Below are positions 17,306-25,559 of a stretch of DNA of 44,619 nucleotides, piece after piece (positions within the stretch are counted from its first letter, which is position 1; each line of letters begins with the position of its first letter). Location: assembly GCA_002928395.1 (NCBI GenBank), contig PEQZ01000008.1, forward strand, positions 1-44,619, written 5' to 3'. Both the position numbers and the translations under genes were made by a program. Below the pieces are notes generated by a model, which ran no database searches, was not told where the DNA came from, and saw only the letters and a list, made by a program, of their open reading frames with translations. The DNA is from Hyphomicrobium sp. GTDB taxonomy: Bacteria; Pseudomonadota; Alphaproteobacteria; Rhizobiales; Hyphomicrobiaceae.

Positions 17306-17998
17306 ATGGGGTATTGCGTGGTTGGGACAGCGCGGTTGGCCGACGGTTCGGCGCGGGCTTACGAATTCAAACGGCCCGTCTACTTCTCCAATCCACGCAT
17401 CGACTTTGTGGAGCGACTGCCGCACGATGCCACTGCGCGGGTGCTCGAAGTCGGCTGTGGAACCGGTGCCACTGGAGCAATGACGCTCGCCCAAGGCCGC
17501 GCCGGGTACTACGCCGGCGTCGAACTCTTCCCTTCGGCGGCCGAGGACGCCCGCAGGGTTCTGAGCGAAGTCGTGACCGGCAACATCGAGGCTTGCGAGT
17601 TGCCTTGGAACCCGGCGACTTTCGATGCGCTGATTCTGTCGGAGGTGCTCGAGCATCTCGTCGACCCGTGGACCACGCTCGAGAAACTTGCGCGCGTTGT
17701 CCGCCCGGGCGGTCTCGTCCTCGCCAGTTCGCCGAATGTCAGCCATTGGCGGGTGGTGCGCGAGCTGCTTCTCGGACGTTTCGAACTTGCCGACCAGGGC
17801 GTGTTCGATCGCACGCACATGCGCTGGTTCACGCCCGATACCTATGCCGGCATGTTTGAACGTGCCGGGTTTTCGGTGATGTCCGTTGAGCCGGTAACGC
17901 CGTTCTCTGATCGCACGCGCATCCTATCGAGTTTGACTGGGGGCCGCTTCGACCACCTGTTCATGACGCAGATTTCGCTCGAGGCGGTCCGCCGCTGA
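17306..17998 (+). CDS. Class I SAM-dependent methyltransferase
   Basis: This is a 230-residue cytoplasmic methyltransferase of the Methyltransf_11 type. VLEVGCGTGATG is the SAM-binding motif I, and LILSEVLEHLVDPW and VVRPGGLVLASSPN are the next two conserved regions. It probably methylates a sugar or a lipid-linked intermediate of the polysaccharide, or a small molecule; the substrate is not evident. The ATG at 17306 is used, but TTG 17285 is also possible and no start has a clear ribosome site. It is divergent from the export operon across about 200 bases and convergent with the next gene, with only ten bases between stops. Confidence 0.85.
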   Translation: MGYCVVGTARLADGSARAYEFKRPVYFSNPRIDFVERLPHDATARVLEVGCGTGATGAMTLAQGRAGYYAGVELFPSAAEDARRVLSEVVTGNIEACELPWNPATFDALILSEVLEHLVDPWTTLEKLARVVRPGGLVLASSPNVSHWRVVRELLLGRFELADQGVFDRTHMRWFTPDTYAGMFERAGFSVMSVEPVTPFSDRTRILSSLTGGRFDHLFMTQISLEAVRR

Positions 17999-18008
17999 CG
18001 CCTCGATC

Positions 18009-18422
18009 TCAGGAGCGGGGTTTTGATATCGTCGCGGTGCCGAGTGTGATGTCGAACTCGCAGACAAGTCCTGCGCCATTCTGAGCCGAGCTTGCCGCCG
18101 AGGGGTGGAGGACAAGTAAGGGATACTTGTAGCGTACCGCCCATCGCGCGTTGTCGACATCCCAGATTGCCACGTCCACGTCGCGCTTGCCCACCACGAG
18201 TTGAATGGACGCCGGATCAGCAAAGGGGCTCGTGATCACCTGAAGGCTCTTGGCGTCCTTGCGCCGCTCCGTCGTCGATGGCTTGTCAACTTGGCAGGCA
18301 TCGATAGCGCGCTGGCGATAGGCGTGGACGAGTGCGTCCTCGGCCGCCGAACGATAAATGTGATCCTGAGCCCAGATCTTGAGCCCAGCCAATCCGGCCA
18401 GCAAGAGCACGAGTGCGCGCAT
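18009..18422 (-). CDS. Hypothetical exported protein
   Basis: This is a 137-residue protein. Residues 3-18 are hydrophobic and end in an AQD segment, giving a good signal peptide. The mature part has two cysteines and an alternating pattern (AIWDVDNARWAVRY) suggesting a small beta-rich periplasmic domain. No known family is recognised. It is convergent with the methyltransferase and divergent from the dehydrogenase, so it is probably its own transcript. The signal peptide at the ATG supports both the start and the reality of the gene. Confidence 0.6.
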   Translation of the reverse strand: MRALVLLLAGLAGLKIWAQDHIYRSAAEDALVHAYRQRAIDACQVDKPSTTERRKDAKSLQVITSPFADPASIQLVVGKRDVDVAIWDVDNARWAVRYKYPLLVLHPSAASSAQNGAGLVCEFDITLGTATISKPRS

Positions 18423-18609
18423 GGCACACGACCCTCCAATTGTCGGCGAAGCCCACCACCACCCTTCGACAGTGCGCCAACACGGTTAAGGAACGGTTGC
18501 GGTATGTCTCGCAGCAAACCGCTTGTCAGCATTGCCGGAGTGCGGCACAAGCGGCATCTTGATCAAAAGTCGAAGACGCGAAATCGACCGAAGCCGCAGG
18601 GAGCACGTC

Positions 18610-19575
18610 ATGAAAAAGAAGATCCTGATCACCTGGCCGCTGCCGGAGGCCGTGATGGCCCGTGCGCGCGCGAGCTACGATGTCATTGCGCACGGCGATG
18701 ATCCGAGGATCACCATCGACGAGATGCTCGAGACCGCAAAGTCGGTCGATGCCATCCTGCTGACGCTCAACGAGAAGTGCCGGAAGGACGTGATCGATCG
18801 GATGCCCGAGAACATCAAGTGCCTTTCGACGTTCTCGATCGGCTTCGACCACATCGACCTCGAGGCGTGCAAAGCGCGCGGCATCAGGGTCGGCAACGCG
18901 CCACATGGCGTCACCGTGGCCACGGCCGAAATCGCGATGCTGCTGTTGCTCGGATCGGCCCGGCGTGCCGGCGAAGGCGAGGCGATGATCCGCCAGCGCA
19001 ACTGGCCGGGCTGGCAGCCGCTGCAACTCGTCGGGCAACGGCTCGACGGCAAAAAGCTCGGCATCTACGGTTTTGGCAAGATCGGCCAAGCCTTGGCCAA
19101 GCGTGCGCGCGGCTTCGACATGGATATCCACTATTACGACATCTACCGGCAGTCGCCCGAGAAGGAGAAGGAACTCGGCGCGACCTACCACATGACACTC
19201 GACAGCCTGCTCTCGGTCTCGCAGTTCTTTTCGATCAATGCACCGTCGACACCCGAGACGCGCTACTTCTTCAACAAGAGCGTCATCGAGAAACTTCCCC
19301 ATGGCGCCGTCGTGGTCAACACGGCGCGTGGTGATCTCGTCAACGACGAGGACATGATCGCGGCCCTGAAGTCGGGTCGCCTGGGCTATGCCGGGTTGGA
19401 CGTGTTCGCGGGAGAGCCCAAGATCCACGACGGGTACTATGACCTTCCCAATACGTTTCTGTTCCCCCACCTCGGCTCGGCGGCCATCGAAGCGCGCAAC
19501 CAGATGGGCTATGAAGCGCTCGACAACATAGACGCGTTCTTCGCGGGCAAGGACATGCCGGCCAAGCTGGCGTGA
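18610..19575 (+). CDS. D-2-hydroxyacid dehydrogenase (glyoxylate/hydroxypyruvate reductase-like)
   Basis: This 321-residue enzyme interconverts 2-oxo acids and D-2-hydroxy acids with NAD(P)H. The nucleotide-binding loop GFGKIG is at 154-159, and the catalytic triad is Arg240 (NTARGDL), Glu269 (GEP) and His287 (FPHLGSA). The ATG at 18610 has AGGGAG upstream. A longer frame from 18523 adds 29 residues unlike the family. The sequence resembles glyoxylate reductases, and the aminotransferase and haloacid dehalogenase 10 kb away also touch glyoxylate or 2-hydroxy acids. The exact substrate is inferred, not shown. A perfect hairpin follows the stop. Confidence 0.92.
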   Translation: MKKKILITWPLPEAVMARARASYDVIAHGDDPRITIDEMLETAKSVDAILLTLNEKCRKDVIDRMPENIKCLSTFSIGFDHIDLEACKARGIRVGNAPHGVTVATAEIAMLLLLGSARRAGEGEAMIRQRNWPGWQPLQLVGQRLDGKKLGIYGFGKIGQALAKRARGFDMDIHYYDIYRQSPEKEKELGATYHMTLDSLLSVSQFFSINAPSTPETRYFFNKSVIEKLPHGAVVVNTARGDLVNDEDMIAALKSGRLGYAGLDVFAGEPKIHDGYYDLPNTFLFPHLGSAAIEARNQMGYEALDNIDAFFAGKDMPAKLA

Positions 19576-19586
19576 GTTCAAAGTTG

Positions 19587-19617
19587 CCGCCGGTCGACGC
19601 GAAACATCGACCGGCGG
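19587..19617. terminator. Perfect 11-bp hairpin between convergent genes
   Basis: CCGCCGGTCGA (19587-19597) pairs perfectly with TCGACCGGCGG (19607-19617) around a nine-base loop. It lies between the convergent stops of the hydroxyacid dehydrogenase and the outer-membrane protein. There is no T run, so it is a weak or protein-assisted terminator for either direction. Confidence 0.7.
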
Positions 19618-19630
19618 GAGCCACGGGGCG

Positions 19631-20272
19631 TCAGTTGAGGTGATAGCTCACGCCCACGCGGACCACGGCCGAACTCGGGTCGAACGAATCCGTCGACCGC
19701 CCAAGCGAACCGAGATCGATCTTCGATGTGCTGTAGTCGAATTGCAGGGCTTCGAGCCGCACCGTGAACTTTGGCAGCACCAGGGCCTCGACGCCGACAC
19801 CGTAGACGATGCCGTGAAAGCCGCTGGAGCGTTCGACCGAGGTGCCGGCGCCGTTGCGATAAGTGACGTCGAAATCGGCCCAGGCATAACCAGCGGTGGC
19901 ATAAATCAAGGCCGGGCCCAACGGCAAACCCAGCCGGCCGCGCAGGGTTCCCGTGGCCTTTGCATCGGCGCCGTAGGTGAGCCCGCCAATCCCTGCGAAA
20001 AGGCTGTACTGGGCATTGTCTAAACTGAGGTCGCCTTCGACGCCGATCACCGCAAAGCCCAAGCCGACATTGATTCCGAGATGCCCGCCATATGTGGCGT
20101 TCTCGCTGGCGAATGAAGCGCCTCCGGTCCAGTCGACCTCGCTCCAGTTCAGACCGCCATGGACACCGGCATAAGCGCCCGTCCAGATGGGCGAAGGGGC
20201 GAACTGCGCGTGCGCCAGCTTCGAGGTGAAAAGGGCTACAGTCAAAAGTGTGGTGGCAAGGGCCGCGCGCAT
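19631..20272 (-). CDS. Omp25/Omp31-like outer-membrane beta-barrel protein
   Basis: This is a 213-residue exported barrel. A signal peptide of about 23 residues ends in LAHAQ. The mature start (WTGAYAGVHGG) is the typical WTGxYxG opening of the alphaproteobacterial Omp25/31 family. Glycine-rich beta strands follow (GHLGINVGLGFAVIGVEGDL, YATAGYAWADF), ending in VRVGVSYHLN. An eight-stranded barrel is expected. The ATG at 20272 begins the signal peptide, and in-frame extension upstream is non-coding. A strong promoter is present at 20381-20409. The role is probably structural stability of the outer membrane. Confidence 0.9.
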   Translation of the reverse strand: MRAALATTLLTVALFTSKLAHAQFAPSPIWTGAYAGVHGGLNWSEVDWTGGASFASENATYGGHLGINVGLGFAVIGVEGDLSLDNAQYSLFAGIGGLTYGADAKATGTLRGRLGLPLGPALIYATAGYAWADFDVTYRNGAGTSVERSSGFHGIVYGVGVEALVLPKFTVRLEALQFDYSTSKIDLGSLGRSTDSFDPSSAVVRVGVSYHLN

Positions 20273-20380
20273 GGCGCTACCGCCCGAAAATGGGATTGAC
20301 AAAGGCGTCCTCGGATAAGCTGAACAGGAAACACGGGAACGGCTCGAACTGGGCCTGACCACCCGGATCATGCCTAACAG

Positions 20381-20409
20381 AGTATAAATTTTGGTAAACA
20401 GAAAGTGAA
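20381..20409 (-). promoter_or_regulatory. Sigma-70-type promoter for the Omp25/31-like gene
   Basis: On the minus strand TTCACT (20404-20409) and TATACT (20381-20386) are separated by exactly 17 bases, matching four and five of six consensus positions. The surrounding DNA is AT-rich compared with the window. Transcription would begin near 20374, giving a leader of about 100 bases before ATG 20272. Confidence 0.7.
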
Positions 20410-20474
20410 AAACTGCGGGCTTGCGCCGGCCACCCGTACCGGCCACGTCGTCCCGCGCAGCCCCCCGGACACGG

Positions 20475-21809
20475 TCAGGCGAGGCTTGCCACGTGCCCGG
20501 CGAGCCACTTGGCCGTGCGCAACAGCCTTCCATCGTCGCCACGCGCGCCCACAAGCTGCGCGCCCATGGGCAAGCCATCGGCTTCCATCAATGGGATCGA
20601 GACGCAGGGACAGCCGTAGTACGTCCACAGCCCGTTGAAGATGGGCGAGCCGGTGATGCCGTCACTCAGTTTCGGTGCGGGACCGGGAGCCGCGAGCGTC
20701 AGGATCGCCGAATAGTTGGTCGTGATCTCGTCGATAACGCCGTAGAGCTCGTCACGGACGCGGACCGCATCCACGTACTCATGCGCAGGAACGGCAAGTC
20801 CGGCCGCGAGACGGGCCTTGAGACCGTCCGAGAGAAGCGCGGGCGCGCGCTTGAGGAGCGGGCCGTAGTAGGCGGCGTTCTCGGCCAATTGAACGATTCG
20901 TTGTGCTTCGATCGCATCACCCGATGAGACGAGATCGATCACTTCGCAGTGGTCGCCGAGCGCGTCGACCAGTTCGTCGAAGGCGGCCTTCATGACCGCT
21001 GTCGCATCGGTGTCCCAGGCGGTCGTCTTCACGACGGCGAAGATCGGCGGGATTGGGCTCGCCGACCGCGCGATCGAAAGCAGGTTGGGCTGGCTGCGCG
21101 CGTAGCTGACGGCATCGGACGGGTCTTGGGCTGCCATCACGTCGGCCAGAAGTGCCAAGTCCTCGACCGAGCGCGCGAGCACGCCCACGGTGTCGAGCGT
21201 GTGCGACTGCATCAGGATGCCGGAGCGCGGTATGAGGCCGAGCGTCGGTTTGAAGCCATAGATGCCGCAATAGGAAGCGGGCCTGAGAACGGAGCCCGCG
21301 GTCTGCGTGCCGATGGCCACCGGCACCATGTGGTCGGCGACCGCCGCTGCCGAACCGGCCGACGACCCGCCGGGTGTGTGGTCGGTATTGAACGGATTTC
21401 GCGTTTTCGCGGGCGTCAGAAGTGCGAGTTCGGTGCTCACTGTTTTGCCGAGAATGACCGCGCCCGCGTTCTTCAGGGTGGTGACTACGGCCGCGTCATG
21501 CATCGGCCGGCGGCCGTGGAAGATGGCGGAGCCGTTCTCCGTCGGTCGGCCGGCGGTGTCGATGATGTCTTTGAGGGCGATGGGCACGCCGTTGAGCGGG
21601 CCGGTGCCACGGCCGGATCGGCGATCATTGTCAGCAAGGCGGGCGTCGGCCAGGGCCTGCTCAGGGTCGAGGTGCGCGAAGGCGCCAATCTCGCCGTCGC
21701 GCGCGGCGATGCGATCCAAGCAGGCGGAGACCAGCGCTTCGCTGGTGGTATCACCGCGGCGGATGGCGTCCGCCGCGGCTGTGGCTGTGAGGTGCGTAAG
21801 TTCGCTCAT
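20475..21809 (-). CDS. Amidase-signature family amidase
   Basis: This is a 444-residue cytoplasmic amidohydrolase. The Ser-cisSer-Lys triad is visible: Lys80 (ALKD), Ser149 in GGSSAGS and the nucleophile Ser173 in GTQTAGSV. The Ser149-Ser173 spacing of 24 is standard. It cleaves an amide to acid and ammonia. It lacks partners for a tRNA amidotransferase, so a catabolic amidase is more likely than GatA. The ATG at 21809 overlaps the stop of dctM by four bases (ATGA), tying it to the TRAP transporter. Its product or substrate may be what that transporter imports (inference). A longer frame to 21914 is rejected because it runs into the dctM tail. Confidence 0.92.
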   Translation of the reverse strand: MSELTHLTATAAADAIRRGDTTSEALVSACLDRIAARDGEIGAFAHLDPEQALADARLADNDRRSGRGTGPLNGVPIALKDIIDTAGRPTENGSAIFHGRRPMHDAAVVTTLKNAGAVILGKTVSTELALLTPAKTRNPFNTDHTPGGSSAGSAAAVADHMVPVAIGTQTAGSVLRPASYCGIYGFKPTLGLIPRSGILMQSHTLDTVGVLARSVEDLALLADVMAAQDPSDAVSYARSQPNLLSIARSASPIPPIFAVVKTTAWDTDATAVMKAAFDELVDALGDHCEVIDLVSSGDAIEAQRIVQLAENAAYYGPLLKRAPALLSDGLKARLAAGLAVPAHEYVDAVRVRDELYGVIDEITTNYSAILTLAAPGPAPKLSDGITGSPIFNGLWTYYGCPCVSIPLMEADGLPMGAQLVGARGDDGRLLRTAKWLAGHVASLA

Positions 21810-23401
21810 GCCGGCTTGTAGCTCGATTTCCAGCGGCACGGGCTCGGCTCGCCTTGCGCTACCGAGGCAATCTTTCCGTCCTCGATCAGCGTCGCCGCCT
21901 TCTTCGGTTCGCACGTGGGCGACTTGTGACCGTAGAGGTAGCCTGGCAAGCCCATGCCGATGACCGGGAAAGCGTAGAACAAGATCATGCTCAGCACGAC
22001 GATGTAGAGGAACGGCATGACGCCTGAGAAAATCTCGTCGATCGTCACGTTCTTCGGCGCGACGCCCTTCAGATAGAAGGGTGCCATGGCGACAGGTGGC
22101 GACAGGAACGAGGTTTGCAGGTTCAAGGCGACGAGCACGCCGAAGAACAGCGGATCGATGCAGAAATCATCGAGCAGCGGCAGGAAGATCGGCAGGAAGA
22201 TGACGATGATCTCGGTCCACTCGAGCGGCCAGCCGAGCACGAAGATGATGGCTTGCGTCAGGATCAGGAACCAGAACGGCGACAGATTGAGCCCGAGGAT
22301 GAAATTCTCCACCAGCTTTTGTCCGCCGAGGTAGGCGAACACCGCGGAGAACACGGCCGATCCGACGAACAGCCAGCAGACCATGGCCGAGGCGCGCGCG
22401 GTCAGGTATGCGCTCTCCTTGAGTTTCTGGAACGAGAATGTCCGGTAACCGAGCGCGAGCAGGATGGCGCCGAGTGCGCCAACGGCCGCCGCTTCCTGCG
22501 GCGTGGCGAAGCCGAACATGATCGCGCCGAGCACGCTCAGGATAAGGAGCGCCAGCGGAAGGAATGCGGTGGCCAGCTCCCAAAGAACCGTCGCCATCGG
22601 CACATTGCGCTCGGATTCAGGAAGTTTTGGCGCGAGCGACGGGTTGAGCCAGCAGCGGACGATGACGTAACCCATATACATGCCGGCGAGCATCACGCCC
22701 GGCACGAAGGCCGCAGCGTAGAGCTTGACCACCGAAACGCCGGCGGTCGCGCCATAGAGGATGAGCATGACGCTCGGCGGAATGAGGATGCCGAGGCACC
22801 CGCCGGCACAGACGACGCCAGCTGCCATCCGGGTGTCGTAGCCGGCTTTGAGCATGGCAGGGAACGCGAGCAACCCCATCAACGTGACGACGGCGCCGAC
22901 AATGCCCGTCGCCGTTGCGAACAGCGCGCACGTTACGAGGGTTGCGACCGCGAGCGAGCCGGGCAGCCAATTGGCAGCCAGCTGGATCGAGCGGAAAAGC
23001 CGATCGAGGATGTTTGCGCGTTCGATCACGTAGCCCATGAACAGGAACAGCGGGATCGAGATCAGCACATCGTTGGCCATCACCGAATAGGTGCGCTGAA
23101 CGAACAGCTGGAACACGTTGTTTCCCATGGCATAGTAGCCGAACGCCACGCCGAGGGCCATCAGGGTGAATGCAATCGGAAAGCCGAGCATCAGGAAGAA
23201 CAGGAAGATCACGAGCATGATGATGCCCATGGCCGCGTCGGAAACCCAAGGTGCCGACGATGAGCCCTTCGCCGCGGACTGTGCCACCGCCTCGAACGAG
23301 GGGATGAAGAACACGGCGGCGTAGATCGCCAGCATGACGATGCAGCCAGCGAGCGCCTTGAGTGGTGTGAGCTGGGGGCGGCGGGATTTCGTGGGGAACA
23401 T
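21806..23401 (-). CDS. dctM: TRAP transporter large permease
   Basis: This is a 531-residue inner-membrane protein, the ion-coupled translocating subunit of a TRAP carboxylate transporter. It has about 12-13 hydrophobic segments, with family features such as LGFPIAFTLMALG, SIPLFLFMGYVIE, GILIPPSVMLILYG and the Pro-rich SFLSPPVAMAPFYLKG near the C terminus. It is longer than the usual 425-450 residues. The extra length comes from an N-terminal segment of about 50 residues and a hydrophilic C-terminal tail of about 45 with two cysteines. It starts one base before the end of dctQ (TGATG) and overlaps the amidase by ATGA, so the three are translationally coupled. Confidence 0.93.
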   Translation of the reverse strand: MFPTKSRRPQLTPLKALAGCIVMLAIYAAVFFIPSFEAVAQSAAKGSSSAPWVSDAAMGIIMLVIFLFFLMLGFPIAFTLMALGVAFGYYAMGNNVFQLFVQRTYSVMANDVLISIPLFLFMGYVIERANILDRLFRSIQLAANWLPGSLAVATLVTCALFATATGIVGAVVTLMGLLAFPAMLKAGYDTRMAAGVVCAGGCLGILIPPSVMLILYGATAGVSVVKLYAAAFVPGVMLAGMYMGYVIVRCWLNPSLAPKLPESERNVPMATVLWELATAFLPLALLILSVLGAIMFGFATPQEAAAVGALGAILLALGYRTFSFQKLKESAYLTARASAMVCWLFVGSAVFSAVFAYLGGQKLVENFILGLNLSPFWFLILTQAIIFVLGWPLEWTEIIVIFLPIFLPLLDDFCIDPLFFGVLVALNLQTSFLSPPVAMAPFYLKGVAPKNVTIDEIFSGVMPFLYIVVLSMILFYAFPVIGMGLPGYLYGHKSPTCEPKKAATLIEDGKIASVAQGEPSPCRWKSSYKPA

Positions 23402-24141
23402 CAGCGGCCCTCCTCGGCCAGGCGCTTGGCTTCGGCTTCGTCGAGGATCAGCTTTTCCATTTCTTCGACGTCATGGATGCGCGGAGGCCACTCGCCGGTT
23501 TGCAGGCACTGGATGCAGCGGGCCACCTCGACGATGCCCTGCAACATCATGAATACGCCGACGACGGGGACGATCGCCTTGAACGGCCAGATGATGGGGC
23601 CATCGGGGCTTGCCGACGATCGTTCGTTGATGAGGTAGGCCAGCTTCGCGAAGTCCCATCCCGAGTAGACCAGAGCCAGAATGCCGGGGAAGAAGAACAG
23701 GAAGTAGAGAATGAGATCCAGTCGGGCCTGCGTCCGTGGCGGCCACGCCCGATAGAGGAAGTCGCCGCGGACATGGCCATTTCGGGCCATCGCGTACGCA
23801 CCGCCCATCATGAACAGAATGCCGTAGAGCATGTAACTGACGTCATAGGCCCAGTTCGTCGGAGCATAGAATGCGTAGCGGGCGACGACCTCGTAGCAGA
23901 TGGCCAAGGTCAGCAACAGGATCGTCCAGGAAAAGTACTGACCGATCGAGATGTTGAACTGGTCGATACCCGCGATCCACCCTTCGGTTGCGACGAACGC
24001 CAAAAGCGCCAGCACGAGCAGGCCTATCGGAACCGCAAAATAGATGAACGGCGGCGGTTGCGTGTTCGCGTAGGCCAACACGAGGCCGATCGCACTGAAT
24101 ATCGATGCGATCAACAGTCCCTGCGGAATCAATTTGTTCAT
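23401..24141 (-). CDS. dctQ: TRAP transporter small permease
   Basis: This is a 246-residue inner-membrane protein, the small membrane subunit that pairs with DctM. About five or six hydrophobic segments are seen: two near the N terminus and the four-helix DctQ core (AICYEVVARYAFYAPTNWAYD, MLYGILFMMGGAYAM, LILYFLFFFPGILALVYSG and a later one). The tail is charged. It is longer than typical DctQ (about 160-190) because of the N-terminal pair of helices, as in the TakQ-type subgroup for oxo acids. Its stop overlaps the dctM start by one base. A strong hairpin separates it from dctP upstream. Confidence 0.9.
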   Translation of the reverse strand: MNKLIPQGLLIASIFSAIGLVLAYANTQPPPFIYFAVPIGLLVLALLAFVATEGWIAGIDQFNISIGQYFSWTILLLTLAICYEVVARYAFYAPTNWAYDVSYMLYGILFMMGGAYAMARNGHVRGDFLYRAWPPRTQARLDLILYFLFFFPGILALVYSGWDFAKLAYLINERSSASPDGPIIWPFKAIVPVVGVFMMLQGIVEVARCIQCLQTGEWPPRIHDVEEMEKLILDEAEAKRLAEEGR

Positions 24142-24224
24142 CTCACGCCCCTTGGACCGCCGTCCATGTCCGGCCCACGCATGTCGCGCGCGCCAAATTC
24201 GAGTGTGTCTACGCCATACGAGAA

Positions 24225-24255
24225 GCCGCCGCGGGATTTCTCCACCCGCGGCGGC
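24225..24255 (-). terminator. Strong hairpin between dctP and dctQ
   Basis: GCCGCCGCGGG (24225-24235) pairs perfectly with CCCGCGGCGGC (24245-24255) around a nine-base loop. It lies just after dctP and before dctQ. No full T run follows. It may act as a partial terminator or as a 3' stabiliser, giving more binding protein than membrane subunits, as is common for such systems. Confidence 0.75.
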
Positions 24256-24279
24256 ACAACACGTAATTCAGTTCGTCGT

Positions 24280-25407
24280 TTAGGCCTTCTTGAAGATGTG
24301 GTCGAAGGCGATCTTCGGGTTGACCGTGTATTCCTGATCGAAGCCGACGATGCGCTTGGCCCAAGCCTTCTGGCTGTCGACGATCTTCTTGAAGAACGGG
24401 TCGGCCGATTGGGTCTCGACGACCTTGTCCCACGATACGAGCTGAGCCTTCAGCACGCTGTCAGGTGTCTTGACGACCTTGACGCCCGCAGCCTTGATCG
24501 CCTCGAGGTCCTTGGAATAGCGGTCCATGGCCTTCCACGACAGCTCGGACGAGGAGGCCTCGACAGCACCGCGGATGAGAGCCTGGAGCTCCTTCGGAAG
24601 GGCGTCGAACTTGCCCTTGTTGAAGAGGATCTCGAAGCACTCGTTCGGCTGATGGAACGACTGAACCATCATGAACTTGGCAACGTCGGGGAAACCGAGC
24701 AGCTTGTCCGAAGACGGGTTGTTGAACTCTGCGCCGTCGATCAGGCCCTTGTCGATGGCCGGCACGATTTCGCCGCCAGGAAGAATGGTGACATTGGTGC
24801 CGAGACCCTTGAACATGTCGGCGGACAGCCCAACCGTGCGGTACTTGATGTTCTTGAGATCGTCCGGACCGGTGATCTCCTTCTTGAACCAGCCCAGCGG
24901 CTGGCAGCCCATCGGGCCGTAGGGGAAGCCGACAACGTTCAGCTTCAGCACGTTATTGATCAGTTCGTCATAAAGCTCGCGGCCGCCGCCGAAGCGCATC
25001 CAGCCGAGCATCTGATCAGCATTCATGCCGAGGGCCGGGCCGGTGCCGAACAGCGAGAAGGCCTTGTTCTTGCCGAACCAGTAGGCCGAAACGCCATGGC
25101 CGCCGTCGAGAACGCCGGTCGAAACCGCGTCGATCAGCTGGAAGGCAGGGACCACGGCGCCGGCTGCGAGCAACTCGAGCTCGAGACGGCCACCGGCCAT
25201 GTCGTTGACCTTCTTCGAGAAATCCGCGGCATACTCGTGGAAGATATCCTTCGACGGCCACGTCGACTGGAACTTCATCTTGACGGTCTGCGCACGGCTG
25301 ACGTTCGGCATCGCAACGGTGCCGGCGACAGCGGTGCCGGCGGCGATGGCGCCGCCCTTCAGGAATTTGCGGCGCGACGGGGTTGCTGCGTCGGTGGTTT
25401 TGGTCAT
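24280..25407 (-). CDS. dctP: TRAP transporter substrate-binding protein, TakP-like
   Basis: This is a 375-residue periplasmic binding protein. SRRKFLK near the N terminus, followed by a hydrophobic stretch ending in SRAQ, is a twin-arginine signal. The mature part has KMKFQSTWPSKD, GWFKKEITGPDDLKN and LPGGEIVPAIDKGLIDGAEF, all matching the TakP subgroup that binds 2-oxo acids or lactate. The family's usual EWVGPYDD is replaced by EFNNPSSD, so ligand preference may differ. GAGGAGA precedes the ATG. It leads the dctPQM-amidase run and follows tctC by about 150 bases. Confidence 0.93.
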   Translation of the reverse strand: MTKTTDAATPSRRKFLKGGAIAAGTAVAGTVAMPNVSRAQTVKMKFQSTWPSKDIFHEYAADFSKKVNDMAGGRLELELLAAGAVVPAFQLIDAVSTGVLDGGHGVSAYWFGKNKAFSLFGTGPALGMNADQMLGWMRFGGGRELYDELINNVLKLNVVGFPYGPMGCQPLGWFKKEITGPDDLKNIKYRTVGLSADMFKGLGTNVTILPGGEIVPAIDKGLIDGAEFNNPSSDKLLGFPDVAKFMMVQSFHQPNECFEILFNKGKFDALPKELQALIRGAVEASSSELSWKAMDRYSKDLEAIKAAGVKVVKTPDSVLKAQLVSWDKVVETQSADPFFKKIVDSQKAWAKRIVGFDQEYTVNPKIAFDHIFKKA

Positions 25408-25488
25408 CCAGCGTCTCCTCGGGTTTGCATTTTTCTTAGTGTCGAATTGTAAAAAACGGACTTGGCGTTCGCTTGCTTTTCATGCCCC

Positions 25489-25519
25489 GCGCGTGGACGA
25501 ACTTGTTCCGTCCGCGCGC
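25489..25519. terminator. Hairpin between tctC and dctP
   Basis: GCGCGTGGACG (25489-25499) pairs with CGTCCGCGCGC (25509-25519) with one G-U pair and a nine-base loop. It lies in the 150-base gap after tctC. No T run follows on the minus strand, so termination is only partly supported. Confidence 0.5.
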
Positions 25520-25559
25520 CTTGGTCTAAGGCATTTTTCGAGTTGGGCAACCGATCGGC

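Noticed and set aside
20475-21809. GatA subunit of the tRNA amidotransferase
   Set aside because: No gatB or gatC nearby, and coupling to a TRAP transporter favours a catabolic amidase.
23473-25452. 659-codon plus-strand open frame opposite dctQ and dctP
   Set aside because: It mirrors well-supported genes, is rich in Arg, Asp and His without domain signal, and arises from high third-position GC on the opposite strand.
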